A stretch of 64,000 nucleotides of DNA, from contig NZ_JADNBB010000003.1 of NCBI RefSeq assembly GCF_015550595.1, forward strand, positions 84,174 through 148,173, in the 5' to 3' direction. Shown piece by piece: positions 34,794 to 46,328 of this stretch. The notes beneath the pieces were generated by a model. The model made no database searches, was not told the origin of the DNA, and worked only from the letters and a program-made list of their open reading frames with translations. Numbering within the stretch: position 1 is the first letter of the stretch; each line of letters opens with the position of its first letter. Both the position numbers and the translations under genes were made by a program. Origin of the DNA: Parabacteroides goldsteinii (GTDB taxonomy: Bacteria > Bacteroidota > Bacteroidia > Bacteroidales > Tannerellaceae).

Positions 34794-35687
34794 TTAGCAC
34801 TTAATACTCAATTCGCGCAACACATCACGGATCTTTTCGAACGTCGTGATACGCGTCGGAACCAGCGGCAAACGCAATTTGTTTTCAATGAATCCCATTG
34901 CATTCAACATACTCTTTGCTCCGGCAGGGTTACCGTCTACAAATAGCAGTTCGAATAATTCGGTGAAGCGATGGTGAATGGTGCGGGCATGATCGTAATC
35001 TCCGGCCAATGCCAGACGAACCATCCGGCTGAATTCACGTGGGAAAGCGTTACCGATAACAGAGATAACCCCAATCGCACCTAAAGTGATCAATGGGAAA
35101 GTGATGCCGTCATCACCGGAAATAACATTGAAGTTAGCCGGTTTATTCTTGATAATGTCATCCATCTGAGTAATGTTGCCGGATGCTTCTTTCACTGCTA
35201 CCACATTCTTAAATTCGCGGGCAATGCGGAGGGTGGTCGCAGCAGTCATATTCACACCTGTTCTTCCCGGTACATTATATAATACGATCGGAAGTTTGGT
35301 AGCTTCTGCTATTGCTTTGTAATGCTGATAGATACCTTCCTGGGAAGGTTTATTATAATAAGGCACGACAGACAGGATCGCGTCGATACCATCGAAATTA
35401 TCATTCTTCAATTTCTCTACGATGGAACGGGTACAATTACCACCGACACCCAGGACAATAGGGATACGACCATTGACCTTAGTTACAACGAGGCTGATTA
35501 TCTTCTTTTTTTCATCTTCAGTGAGAGTTGGCGTTTCCGCAGTAGTTCCTAACACGACCAGGTAATCGGTCCCGTTCTGCACCTGATAGTCTACCAGTCT
35601 GCTTAACGCTTCATAATCCACACTTTCGTCTTCCTTAAAGGGAGTGATCAGTGCCACACCCATTCCTTTTAAATTTATGTCTGCCAT
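34794..35687 (-). CDS. dapA: 4-hydroxy-tetrahydrodipicolinate synthase
   Basis: The protein has 297 residues and covers the whole DHDPS family. The TIM-barrel motifs are GTTAETPTLTEDEK (substrate Thr pair), YNVPGRTGVN (catalytic Tyr and Arg) and VVAVKEASGN (Schiff-base Lys). It condenses pyruvate with aspartate semialdehyde in lysine and diaminopimelate synthesis. It is the third gene in a ligA-DUF6913-dapA series, with a possible own -7 box at 35722-35729 on the minus strand. Confidence 0.95.
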   Translation of the reverse strand: MADINLKGMGVALITPFKEDESVDYEALSRLVDYQVQNGTDYLVVLGTTAETPTLTEDEKKKIISLVVTKVNGRIPIVLGVGGNCTRSIVEKLKNDNFDGIDAILSVVPYYNKPSQEGIYQHYKAIAEATKLPIVLYNVPGRTGVNMTAATTLRIAREFKNVVAVKEASGNITQMDDIIKNKPANFNVISGDDGITFPLITLGAIGVISVIGNAFPREFSRMVRLALAGDYDHARTIHHRFTELFELLFVDGNPAGAKSMLNAMGFIENKLRLPLVPTRITTFEKIRDVLRELSIKC

Positions 35688-35740
35688 GGGGAAAATATTC
35701 CTTTTTTGTTATTTAGCACTGCAAAAATAACGAATTTATA

Positions 35741-38334
<2,594 letters not shown>

Positions 38335-38338
38335 CTGA

Positions 38339-39298
38339 TTAATATATCAGTTTTACATTATCAATCCAGAACGTATTACCCGGTGAGCCGATATAGGCAC
38401 CGCCATGGCTGGATGTGAATTGCAGCACGATATGTGTCGGCACCTCTCCTTCTTCTGCCCAGCCGATCTCCTGAATGGGAACACTTTTTCCCTGACTGTT
38501 CAGCGTATAACGTTCTTCAACCTGTATGCACATATAAGGTTTGTAATCGGGATGGGAAGTAATATTGCCGTAAAGGATCGGATAAGTAGCGTCGTTTACC
38601 CAACCGTCTGTCGATGATACATAACGTTGCACCATTGTTCCTACCCGTTTGGCATATACATTTCCTTCCTTATCTTCCCAACGTTTCTGTAAGAATAGAA
38701 TAGCTGCGATCGAGTCCTGTCCGGCCACTTTCGACTTACGGCTGAATCCTGTACTACGGATACGTTCTTTCTCCGGCGCCGCCTTGATCTTATAATCGAA
38801 ACGGATCGCTTCCGGTTTCTTGGTGAAAGGAACACCGCTCCCCAGCATACTTTGCGGGTTCTTTGTCCCTTTGATCGGCTCGTGTACCGCTCCCAGGAAT
38901 ACGGAACCGGCAGCAACGACCTCGATATCGACCAAACCTAATACTTTCACACTTTCCATACGTGTCTCCAGGCGTGCACACCATCCATCTCCTCTCCTTT
39001 CCGGAAAAACAGATGTATTGGTCTTTACTACTCCGGCAACCTTTGCCATCACGTTCGAGTTAGCCCACGGAGAACCACCCCGGTTACGATAAGCAACATT
39101 GCCGACAATTGTATCGGTCGGTCCCAACTCATACAGGTGTTTCTTATTTCCACCAATGATTCCCGACTCCTGGATTTCACGAACAACCCACTGATCCATA
39201 TCACCGAAAGCAAAAGGTACGACCTTTTCCTGTCCGGTCATGGAAGACAGCTGGCTACCTGCAAACAAAAATAACAATATATTCTTTATATAATTCAT
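38339..39298 (-). CDS. PCMD-domain secreted protein in the sulfonation cluster
   Basis: The protein has 319 residues with an N-terminal signal peptide (about 1-22). The rest matches the PCMD (putative carbohydrate metabolism) domain: GDMDQWVVREI, GGSPWANSNVMAKV, TNTSVFPERRGDGWCARL, and a C-terminal SHGGAYIGSPGNTFWIDNV, a carbohydrate-binding-like beta-sandwich. Function is unknown. It follows the sulfotransferase gene after 27 bp and is the last gene of the cluster, so it may bind or present the sulfonated product or its acceptor at the cell surface. That role is inference from context. Confidence 0.75.
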   Translation of the reverse strand: MNYIKNILLFLFAGSQLSSMTGQEKVVPFAFGDMDQWVVREIQESGIIGGNKKHLYELGPTDTIVGNVAYRNRGGSPWANSNVMAKVAGVVKTNTSVFPERRGDGWCARLETRMESVKVLGLVDIEVVAAGSVFLGAVHEPIKGTKNPQSMLGSGVPFTKKPEAIRFDYKIKAAPEKERIRSTGFSRKSKVAGQDSIAAILFLQKRWEDKEGNVYAKRVGTMVQRYVSSTDGWVNDATYPILYGNITSHPDYKPYMCIQVEERYTLNSQGKSVPIQEIGWAEEGEVPTHIVLQFTSSHGGAYIGSPGNTFWIDNVKLIY

Positions 39299-39325
39299 AA
39301 GCTTTGCTTAAAAGTTGAAAGAATA

Positions 39326-40429
39326 TTATAAAGAATACCCCCACTCTTTGAGAGCCATGCCCCAGTTCTTTTCGACAATCTGTACGGTACGGTCGTCGTA
39401 TTTGTACTGGTTCTTTTTATATCCCTTTTTCTTACCCAGATATTTCTCGATCTCGGCTTTAGACGATTCGAATCCCGGCAGGTTCAGTTTACGATAGATG
39501 TCTTCAGTCATTGCATAAGCATCCTGTTCGAAATCTTCAAACTTCACTTCCACCAGGTTTCCTTCGGGGATCAGCCCTTTCTGTTCTTCAAATTTATAGA
39601 ACAAGCGGCGATATACTTCAATAAGATTACTTTCAATCTGTTCATTAGTGATGTCTTGCAAACGAAGCGGCTGTATTGTATTTGTAAAGAAACTGCGCGT
39701 ACTTTCAAATACAGTATAAGGATTACGCTTCAAATAAATAAACTTGGCATTCGGAAACATTTCCAGCAACGTTTTTACACGTCCGGTATGCGGCGGGTTC
39801 TTACTCAGGAACTGCGAGCCGTGCGTATTCCAAAGCGATATCTTAACAAGCTTCAGGAAGGTTTCCTTAAACACTTCCAGTTCCTGTTCGGTCGTATTGT
39901 CAAACAACAGATACCGGTCGCAATATTCCAGCATATGTTTAGGAAAGAACCAGAAATTATAATAAGTATACGGCATCATGTTAGCCAGGGCAAACTCTTC
40001 TTCCTGCGGAAGGTCGACCTTCAACTCCATATTGTCGGTCGGGCGTTTGTCAGGCATCAGGAATGACATATTCTTCTTAAAGAAAGGCTGTCCCCAAAGC
40101 ATCAGGTTCGGGAATACCGTCTGATAGGTGGTGTTGTATCCGAAATGCTTGTCGCACGAAAACACATTGTGGACGAAGGTGGTCCCACTACGCCAGTGAC
40201 CCAATATGAATACCGGATCCATCTCCAACGGTTTGTCCGCGATCTTACGGTAACGGGCATCTTCGAAAGGTTGCAATAAACTGAGCAGACGGCATATCGA
40301 CTTTGTCAGATAATACTTGTTGCGAAAACCTTTGTCGATCGTTTTGTTAGCTGTCACAGCCTTAAATGTTTTCCAGTCCGCTCCTACCAGCGTGTTAATT
40401 GGTAATTTATCAAATTCCAGCAACCCCAT
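39326..40429 (-). CDS. PAPS-dependent sulfotransferase
   Basis: The protein has 367 residues and is cytoplasmic. The 5'-phosphosulfate-binding loop is GHWRSGTTF (residues 77-85). The 3'-phosphate-binding motif is YLKRNPYTVFESTRSF, near 225-240. The PAPS motifs fit the Sulfotransfer_3 family. It transfers sulfonate from PAPS to an acceptor. Its stop-start spacing from cysN is 3 bp. The cluster matches the Bacteroides thetaiotaomicron neighbourhood that includes the cholesterol/steroid sulfotransferase BT_0416, so sterols are a plausible acceptor class; sequence alone does not fix the substrate. Confidence 0.85.
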   Translation of the reverse strand: MGLLEFDKLPINTLVGADWKTFKAVTANKTIDKGFRNKYYLTKSICRLLSLLQPFEDARYRKIADKPLEMDPVFILGHWRSGTTFVHNVFSCDKHFGYNTTYQTVFPNLMLWGQPFFKKNMSFLMPDKRPTDNMELKVDLPQEEEFALANMMPYTYYNFWFFPKHMLEYCDRYLLFDNTTEQELEVFKETFLKLVKISLWNTHGSQFLSKNPPHTGRVKTLLEMFPNAKFIYLKRNPYTVFESTRSFFTNTIQPLRLQDITNEQIESNLIEVYRRLFYKFEEQKGLIPEGNLVEVKFEDFEQDAYAMTEDIYRKLNLPGFESSKAEIEKYLGKKKGYKKNQYKYDDRTVQIVEKNWGMALKEWGYSL

Positions 40430-40432
40430 AAT

Positions 40433-41896
40433 TTACTCTTTATCTGTTATACATTTTACAGGAACGCCCTGGCGCTCCAACTCTTTACATATTGTGCGAA
40501 CAGCATCGTAATGTTCTTTGCCTATTCCAAGTTCAGGAAGGTTCAATACGGCAAGGGCATCTTCCGTTACCATATCTTTCGCATCCACACGGTCGATGAT
40601 CATTCCGACAGCCGATGTGTTATTGGTGATCGGGTCGATCAGGATAAATGCACCTGTCTGCTTATTCTTCTGATACGGGTCAAACATCAGTTCCTTACCC
40701 GTTGTAAAGACGACACGAGCAATTTCATTCAGTTTCATCGGCAAACTGTCAGCTGTCAGCTGTCCATTGTCAACTGTCAACTGTTCCATAGTATTGACAT
40801 TCACCTTATAACGGATACTGTCTACACGGGCACGTGTCAGGTTCGTCGTATGTTTGATGTAGAACTGTTTGGACATATCCATAGGTTCTTCATCCATCCA
40901 TACTAACATGGACTCGAAATTACGGTCTTCTATCGGCAGATTATCCGGGTGCACCAGCATTTCGCCACGGGAAACATCGATCTCATCTTCCAGAGTGATG
41001 GTAACACACTGGGGAGGGAAAGCATAATCCAGTTCACCGTCATAAGTAACAATACTTTTTACTTTAGAAGTCTTACGTGAAGGCAACGCCATCACTGTAT
41101 CTCCCTTACGGATGATACCGCTGGATACCTTACCGCAGAAACCACGGAAGTCCAGGTTCGGACGCAACACATACTGTACCGGATAGCGGAAATCTTCGAA
41201 GTTTCGATCCTGGTCGATGGGAACCGTTTCAAGGAAGTCGAGCAAAGAAGGGCCATCGTACCAGGGGGTACGGTCACTCTTATCCACCACATTATCTCCA
41301 TCCAGCGCAGAAAGCGGAATGTAAGTAATATCCGAGATATTCAACGGAGCAACAAACTCCTTATAGTCGGCTACGATCCGATCGAAAACCTCTTTGTCGA
41401 AATCGACCAGGTCCATCTTGTTTACTGCCAATACCACATGCTTGATACCCAGCAGAGATACCAGATAGGTATGGCGACGGGTCTGTGTAATCACGCCCGT
41501 ACGGGCATCCACCAGGATAATCGCCAGGTTAGCTGTCGAACCACCGGTAATCATGTTTCGCGTATACTGCTCGTGTCCCGGAGTATCGGCTATGATGAAT
41601 TTACGGTTGTTCGTGCTGAAGTAGCGGTAAGCTACATCGATCGTGATCCCCTGCTCGCGTTCCGCTTTCAAACCGTCGAGCAGTAATGCATAGTCAATAT
41701 GATCGCCGGCATTTCCCATACGCTTACTGTCGCGTTCAAGAGCATCCAGCTGATCTTCATATAACTTTTTACTATCAAACAAAAGACGTCCGATCAATGT
41801 CGATTTACCATCATCTACCGAACCGGCAGTAAGGAAACGGAGCAAGTCTTTTTGTTCGTCCTTATCCAGGAATTCTTTTATATTTAATGTTGACAT
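40433..41896 (-). CDS. cysN: Sulfate adenylyltransferase subunit 1 (GTPase)
   Basis: The protein has 487 residues. GTPase motifs: G1 [12 protein letters not shown] near residue 26, G3 DTPGHEQY, and G4 NKMD. EF-Tu-like beta domains follow. It drives ATP sulfurylase with CysD, making adenosine phosphosulfate (APS). An insertion of about 14 residues (about 370-384, [14 protein letters not shown]) comes from a 42-bp heptamer repeat array and is not expected in the family; it lies in the last beta domain. The gene starts 11 bp after cysD and ends 3 bp before the sulfotransferase. Confidence 0.93.
   Translation of the reverse strand: MSTLNIKEFLDKDEQKDLLRFLTAGSVDDGKSTLIGRLLFDSKKLYEDQLDALERDSKRMGNAGDHIDYALLLDGLKAEREQGITIDVAYRYFSTNNRKFIIADTPGHEQYTRNMITGGSTANLAIILVDARTGVITQTRRHTYLVSLLGIKHVVLAVNKMDLVDFDKEVFDRIVADYKEFVAPLNISDITYIPLSALDGDNVVDKSDRTPWYDGPSLLDFLETVPIDQDRNFEDFRYPVQYVLRPNLDFRGFCGKVSSGIIRKGDTVMALPSRKTSKVKSIVTYDGELDYAFPPQCVTITLEDEIDVSRGEMLVHPDNLPIEDRNFESMLVWMDEEPMDMSKQFYIKHTTNLTRARVDSIRYKVNVNTMEQLTVDNGQLTADSLPMKLNEIARVVFTTGKELMFDPYQKNKQTGAFILIDPITNNTSAVGMIIDRVDAKDMVTEDALAVLNLPELGIGKEHYDAVRTICKELERQGVPVKCITDKE
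40747..40788. repeat. 7-bp-period repeat inside cysN (in frame)
   Basis: Six heptamers, ctgtcag, ctgtcag, ctgtcca, ttgtcaa, ctgtcaa and ctgttcc, give 42 bp, exactly 14 codons, so the reading frame is kept. The units are the same family as those flanking ligA (38261-38334). They encode the extra residues of CysN near 370-384. Confidence 0.85.
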
Positions 41897-41907
41897 ATTC
41901 TTTAGAA

Positions 41908-42816
41908 TTAGAAATAACCTTCTCTCTTTTTCTGTTCCATGCTGGCATCCTGGTCGAAGTCGATCACACGGGTAGTGCGTTCGCTCTTGGTGGTTGTCAT
42001 CATTTCTTCCACGATCTTCTCGATCGTATCGGCCTCACTGTCTACGGCTCCGGTCAGAGGCCAACAGCCAAGCGTACGGAAACGTACCATGCGCATCTTG
42101 ATCTGATCGCGATACTGTTCCGGCAGACGGTCGTCGTCGGCCATGATCAGATTGCCATCCAGTTCTACGATAGGACGTTCTTTTGCATAATACAACGGAA
42201 CAATAGGTATGTTTTCCAGACGGATATATTGCCAGATATCCAACTCTGTCCAATTTGACAAAGGGAATACACGGATACTTTCGCCTTTGTGAACGCGGGC
42301 ATTATAGATATCCCATAATTCCGGACGCTGGTTCTTCGGATCCCACTGGTGGAATTTATCACGGAAAGAGTAGATACGTTCTTTGGCACGGCTCTTTTCC
42401 TCGTCGCGACGGGCTCCGCCGAAAGCGGCATCGAACTTGTATTTATCGAGGGCATGCAATAAAGCCTGTGTCTTCATCAGGTCGGTATGCACCTTGCTAC
42501 CATGTGTAAAAGGCCCGACACCAGCGTGAAAGGCCTCCATATTGGATTCGACGATCAGGTTCCATCCGAATTTCTTTGCATATTCATCACGGAACTGTAC
42601 CATTTCCTTAAACTTCCATTTGGAGTCGATATGCATCAACGGAAACGGTACTTTACCCGGAGCAAAGGCCTTTTCTGCCAACCGGACCATCACCGATGAG
42701 TCTTTACCGATAGAATAAAGCATTACAGGATTTTCAAATTCAGCAGCAACCTCCCGTATGATATGGATGGATTCTGCTTCCAGTTCCTGTAAATGGCTTA
42801 ATTTGTAGTCTGACAT
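41908..42816 (-). CDS. cysD: Sulfate adenylyltransferase subunit 2
   Basis: The protein has 302 residues, a PP-loop ATP pyrophosphatase family member. The P-loop variant is [14 protein letters not shown] near residue 35. Further family motifs are [31 protein letters not shown] and [15 protein letters not shown]. With CysN it makes APS from ATP and sulfate. It is located between cysC and cysN in the sulfonation cluster. Confidence 0.95.
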   Translation of the reverse strand: MSDYKLSHLQELEAESIHIIREVAAEFENPVMLYSIGKDSSVMVRLAEKAFAPGKVPFPLMHIDSKWKFKEMVQFRDEYAKKFGWNLIVESNMEAFHAGVGPFTHGSKVHTDLMKTQALLHALDKYKFDAAFGGARRDEEKSRAKERIYSFRDKFHQWDPKNQRPELWDIYNARVHKGESIRVFPLSNWTELDIWQYIRLENIPIVPLYYAKERPIVELDGNLIMADDDRLPEQYRDQIKMRMVRFRTLGCWPLTGAVDSEADTIEKIVEEMMTTTKSERTTRVIDFDQDASMEQKKREGYF

Positions 42817-42847
42817 AGTTATATTTGTTATTATTTATATTTCCTTC

Positions 42848-43456
42848 TTAAACCCTCACTTTGGGTAAAATCAATTCCAACAATTTGTTTACCGACTCTT
42901 CCAGACTCAACACGGATGTATCCAACGACAAAGCCGGATATTCCGGTGCTTCGAACGGAGCCGAAACGCCAGTAAAGTCTTTTATTTCTCCCTTACGAGC
43001 TTTAGCATACAGCCCCTTCACATCACGCCGTTCGCACTCTTCGATCGGTGTGTTCACATAAATTTCGAGGAAATTTTCTTTTCCGATAATAGATGAAGCC
43101 ATCTCCCTTAATTCGTTGTTCGGACTGATAAAAGCCGCTATTGTTATAACACCCGTATCAATAAATAGTTTGCTTACCTCGGCTATGCGACGAATATTCT
43201 CCACACGGTCTTCGGCAGAAAATCCCAGATTGTTATTGATACCGCTACGGATATTATCACCGTCCAGAATACGGCACAATAATCCGCGCTGGTGTAACTC
43301 ACGCTCCAACGCAATGGCAACAGTACTTTTACCGGAGCCACTGAGTCCCGTAAACCAGACCATCACACTACGCTGTTTCAAAAGAGTTTCCTTATCCTCC
43401 CTGCCCATCATTCTGTCGAAGATCGGATATATGTTATTCGTTTGTGTATTACTCAT
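42848..43456 (-). CDS. cysC: Adenylylsulfate kinase
   Basis: The protein has 202 residues. The P-loop is GLSGSGKS (residues 37-44). LDGDNIRSGIN and FISPNNELR are the APS-binding and lid motifs of the family. It phosphorylates APS to PAPS, the sulfonate donor used by the sulfotransferase downstream. The reading frame is followed 31 bp later by cysD. Confidence 0.95.
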   Translation of the reverse strand: MSNTQTNNIYPIFDRMMGREDKETLLKQRSVMVWFTGLSGSGKSTVAIALERELHQRGLLCRILDGDNIRSGINNNLGFSAEDRVENIRRIAEVSKLFIDTGVITIAAFISPNNELREMASSIIGKENFLEIYVNTPIEECERRDVKGLYAKARKGEIKDFTGVSAPFEAPEYPALSLDTSVLSLEESVNKLLELILPKVRV

Positions 43457-43474
43457 TATAAATTACCCCTTTAA

Positions 43475-45028
43475 TTAGAATTTCCAGATCATTGGAATTA
43501 CAAATACAGATATCAGGAAAGTGATCAGGTTCAGCGGCAGACCGATCCTTACGAAGTCGGTAAACTTATAGCTACCGATACCTTGTACGATCAGGTTCGT
43601 CTGATAACCGATCGGCGAACTGAAGCTGGCCGAAGCCGCCATACAGATCACAACAAAGAACGGAGTCGGATTTACTCCTAACTGTGTGGCTACTGATAAT
43701 GCAATCGGGAAGCTTAAAGCCGCGGCCGCATTGTTCGTTATCAATTCCGTAAATATATTTGTAATAATAAATATGATTGCTAATAATGCGTAAGGTCCGA
43801 AACTATCGGCCATATTGATAATATAACTGGCCACCAATGCTGCAAAACCGGAGTTTTCCATTGCTTTACTGATCGCAAAAGCGCATGCAATCGTGATCAG
43901 AATATCCCATGAAATATATTTGGTATACTTTTTAGGCGGGAATATCTTTGTCCAGGCCATAATAATAGTTGTGATGCAGACAAAGAAAAACATATCCAGT
44001 CTCATATCCGGGATAGCCTCCTTCACCACCGGCAGTTCTCCGACTGTTGCACCTACGATCATAAAGATCAATAGTCCCAGTGCCAGCCAACGTTTTCCTT
44101 TCGATACGGGTTCCGTGTTTTCACTACCATTGGCAAGCATAAGGAAGACACTTGATTCTCCCCAGGTCGGGATGAATGAATCGTCTGCCCAAAGCACCAA
44201 TGTATCCCCTTCATGCAAGGTCACTTTATCCAGATCGTGTGTGAACCGTTCGCCCCCACTCTTCACTTCCTTTACGATAGCACCATAATGGCGTGCAAAG
44301 TTAAATTCGCCCAATGTCTTATTGATACCGGGGAAACGGGAGCCCAATACGGCTTCCACACGGTGCAAGTTTCCCGGACCTTCTTCTTCTCCTTCATCTA
44401 CGTAATTATCCTGACGGGAATCGGGAAGCAGTTTATTTGAAAAAGCAAACAGGTAAAGAATACCTGCTATTGCGATAAAGATACCGACCTTTCCAAGCTC
44501 GAACATTGTAAACCCCTCATACCCGGCATCTGTAACCATACCATGTACCACCAGATTGGTCGAAGTTCCGATCAACGTACAGATACCACCTAATATAGTA
44601 ACATAAGAAAGGGGAATAAGGAATTTAGTAGCAGGAAGTTTTACCGTTTCGGCCCAACGTTTGATGATCGGGGCAAAAATCACAACTACCGGTGTATTAT
44701 TCAGGAAAGCGGATATAAAAGCGATGGGGGGCAACATACGCACCTGGGCTTTCAGCACTGTGGTCTTACCTTCCGGAAGAAGTTTCTTGATTACCTGCCC
44801 TAAAGCACCACTCTGACGGATACCTTCGCTCACCAAAAAGAGCATGGCGACAGTTATCATCCCTTTATTACTAAACCCTTCCAACATTTCTTTGGGACTT
44901 AATATACCAACGACAAGGAATAATACTACTACAGAAAGTAGTATCATTCCCGGTCGCATTCTGTCCCATATTAACGCCGCGACCATACCGGCCAAGGCTA
45001 ATAATACAAATAATATTTCAAAATTCAT
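43475..45028 (-). CDS. SLC13/DASS-family sulfate transporter with RCK-C domain
   Basis: The protein has 517 residues with about eleven membrane helices. Two helix-rich halves flank a soluble TrkA-C (RCK_C) domain at about 205-290 (FNFARHYGAIVKEVK, LHEGDTLVLWADD). Motifs FLNNTPVVVIFAPI and ITNNAAAALSFPIA are the paired N-N-T/N-N-A signatures of this transporter superfamily. It probably imports sulfate as the first step of the cluster. It has a likely own -7 box at 45064-45071 on the minus strand (TACATTTG). Citrate or another anion cannot be excluded, but context favours sulfate. Confidence 0.85.
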   Translation of the reverse strand: MNFEILFVLLALAGMVAALIWDRMRPGMILLSVVVLFLVVGILSPKEMLEGFSNKGMITVAMLFLVSEGIRQSGALGQVIKKLLPEGKTTVLKAQVRMLPPIAFISAFLNNTPVVVIFAPIIKRWAETVKLPATKFLIPLSYVTILGGICTLIGTSTNLVVHGMVTDAGYEGFTMFELGKVGIFIAIAGILYLFAFSNKLLPDSRQDNYVDEGEEEGPGNLHRVEAVLGSRFPGINKTLGEFNFARHYGAIVKEVKSGGERFTHDLDKVTLHEGDTLVLWADDSFIPTWGESSVFLMLANGSENTEPVSKGKRWLALGLLIFMIVGATVGELPVVKEAIPDMRLDMFFFVCITTIIMAWTKIFPPKKYTKYISWDILITIACAFAISKAMENSGFAALVASYIINMADSFGPYALLAIIFIITNIFTELITNNAAAALSFPIALSVATQLGVNPTPFFVVICMAASASFSSPIGYQTNLIVQGIGSYKFTDFVRIGLPLNLITFLISVFVIPMIWKF

Positions 45029-45063
45029 GCGTTCCTAATCTGTCTAGTTTTTCAGATAAGGTG

Positions 45064-45071
45064 CAAATGTA
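45064..45071 (-). promoter_or_regulatory. -7 box before the sulfate transporter
   Basis: On the minus strand this reads TACATTTG, 36 bp upstream of the ATG at 45028. No clear -33 partner is seen. The five genes from the transporter to the sulfotransferase are probably transcribed together. Confidence 0.45.
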
Positions 45072-45132
45072 ATAAGAAAATTAACGTTATTCGTACGCCA
45101 ATGTGCTATTTTAATCTTATTGACCAAAATAA

Positions 45133-45960
45133 TCAGGATATGGAAGAAATGGGTTTTACGATAAACCAGGGGTTGTGCAAATCTTCCTTATTGTATTTCA
45201 ACGGTGTTCGACCATCGATATGAAAAACATCACATCCCGCCCCTTTGGCAATAGCATGTCCGGCTGCCGTATCCCACTCCATTGTCGGAGCAAAACGAGG
45301 ATATATATCCGCACTTCCTTCCGCAACCAGGCAGATTTTCAAGCTACTACCGCTACTGATTAACGTAACTGGCTGTCCCTGCTTTCTCAAATTCTCTATA
45401 AAATCCGTTGTTTCCGGACTCTGGTGAGAACGGGAAGCAACAACAACAATTCCCTGATGCCCCATAGAAACGGGCAAGCGGACTCCCTTTTGTATGATCT
45501 CGTCCATAGAGGGTTGATTATCACAATCCACATTCAACTTATAAGCCCCCAAAGAATCGGTAGAGAAATACAATTCTTTCCGTACCGGGACATAGATCAC
45601 TCCTAAAATAGGCACTCCTTTTTCGATCAAAGCGATATTTACCGTAAACTCACCATTTTTTTTGATAAACTCCTTGGTCCCGTCCAACGGATCGACCAGC
45701 CAGAAAGTTTCCCAGGAAGAACGTTCAGCATAAGGAATATCTTTTCCTTCCTCACTCAAAACCGGATACGGACTTACGGAAAGGACATTCACGATCAACT
45801 TATGAGCCGCTTTGTCTGCTTTTGTCAGCGGAGAATTATCAGCTTTGCGTTCAATCTCAAAATCAGATGCAGGATCTGTATAAATATCCATGATAGCTTT
45901 ACCGGCATCTATCGCTGCCCGGATAGCAATGTAAAGATAGTTCGAATAGTTCATCATCAC
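45133..45960 (-). CDS. cysQ: 3'(2'),5'-bisphosphate nucleotidase
   Basis: The protein has 275 residues in the inositol monophosphatase superfamily. Metal-binding motifs are LSEEGKDI, FWLVDPLDGTKEFIKKNGEF and EWDTAAGHAIAKGAG. It hydrolyses 3'-phosphoadenosine 5'-phosphate (PAP), the inhibitory by-product of sulfotransferases, to AMP. Position at the head of the sulfonation cluster supports this role. The start could be any of three adjacent Met codons. Confidence 0.93.
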   Translation of the reverse strand: MMMNYSNYLYIAIRAAIDAGKAIMDIYTDPASDFEIERKADNSPLTKADKAAHKLIVNVLSVSPYPVLSEEGKDIPYAERSSWETFWLVDPLDGTKEFIKKNGEFTVNIALIEKGVPILGVIYVPVRKELYFSTDSLGAYKLNVDCDNQPSMDEIIQKGVRLPVSMGHQGIVVVASRSHQSPETTDFIENLRKQGQPVTLISSGSSLKICLVAEGSADIYPRFAPTMEWDTAAGHAIAKGAGCDVFHIDGRTPLKYNKEDLHNPWFIVKPISSIS

Positions 45961-46328
45961 TCATATCTATTTAGTTTCTGAATATACAAATATAATGTTT
46001 TTTTCATACAAATCAGTTCTGAGCCGAATTATTTCAAGCTATCTCCTTCCGACAACCTGTTTTTATGCATCCTGCATAACCAGATTATACTTCCAGCTGC
46101 CGATCCTGATAGCTTCCGCATGTCCGAGCCTATGGACTGCTAATATAATTATTCCTATTCAGGGGAGTTCATCACGTTTTTGTTTTCGTATTCAGAGTTT
46201 GTTTATCATCTTCCGGAGGCCTAAGGTAAACTTTTCACCCACATCAATATATAAAGTACTTCTTTATTTTCTTATTTTTGTCCGCAACAACACCCCGGTA
46301 TCACAGCCGGATAAAAAATTATAGAATC
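45961..46328. other. Divergent intergenic region, promoters only
   Basis: This 368-bp gap lies between cysQ and the DUF4272 gene. A minus-strand TATATTTG (45987-45994) is a likely cysQ -7 box, and a plus-strand TATTTTTG (46273-46280) is a likely -7 box for the DUF4272 gene. No ORF or repeat of note is seen in the remainder. Confidence 0.6.
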
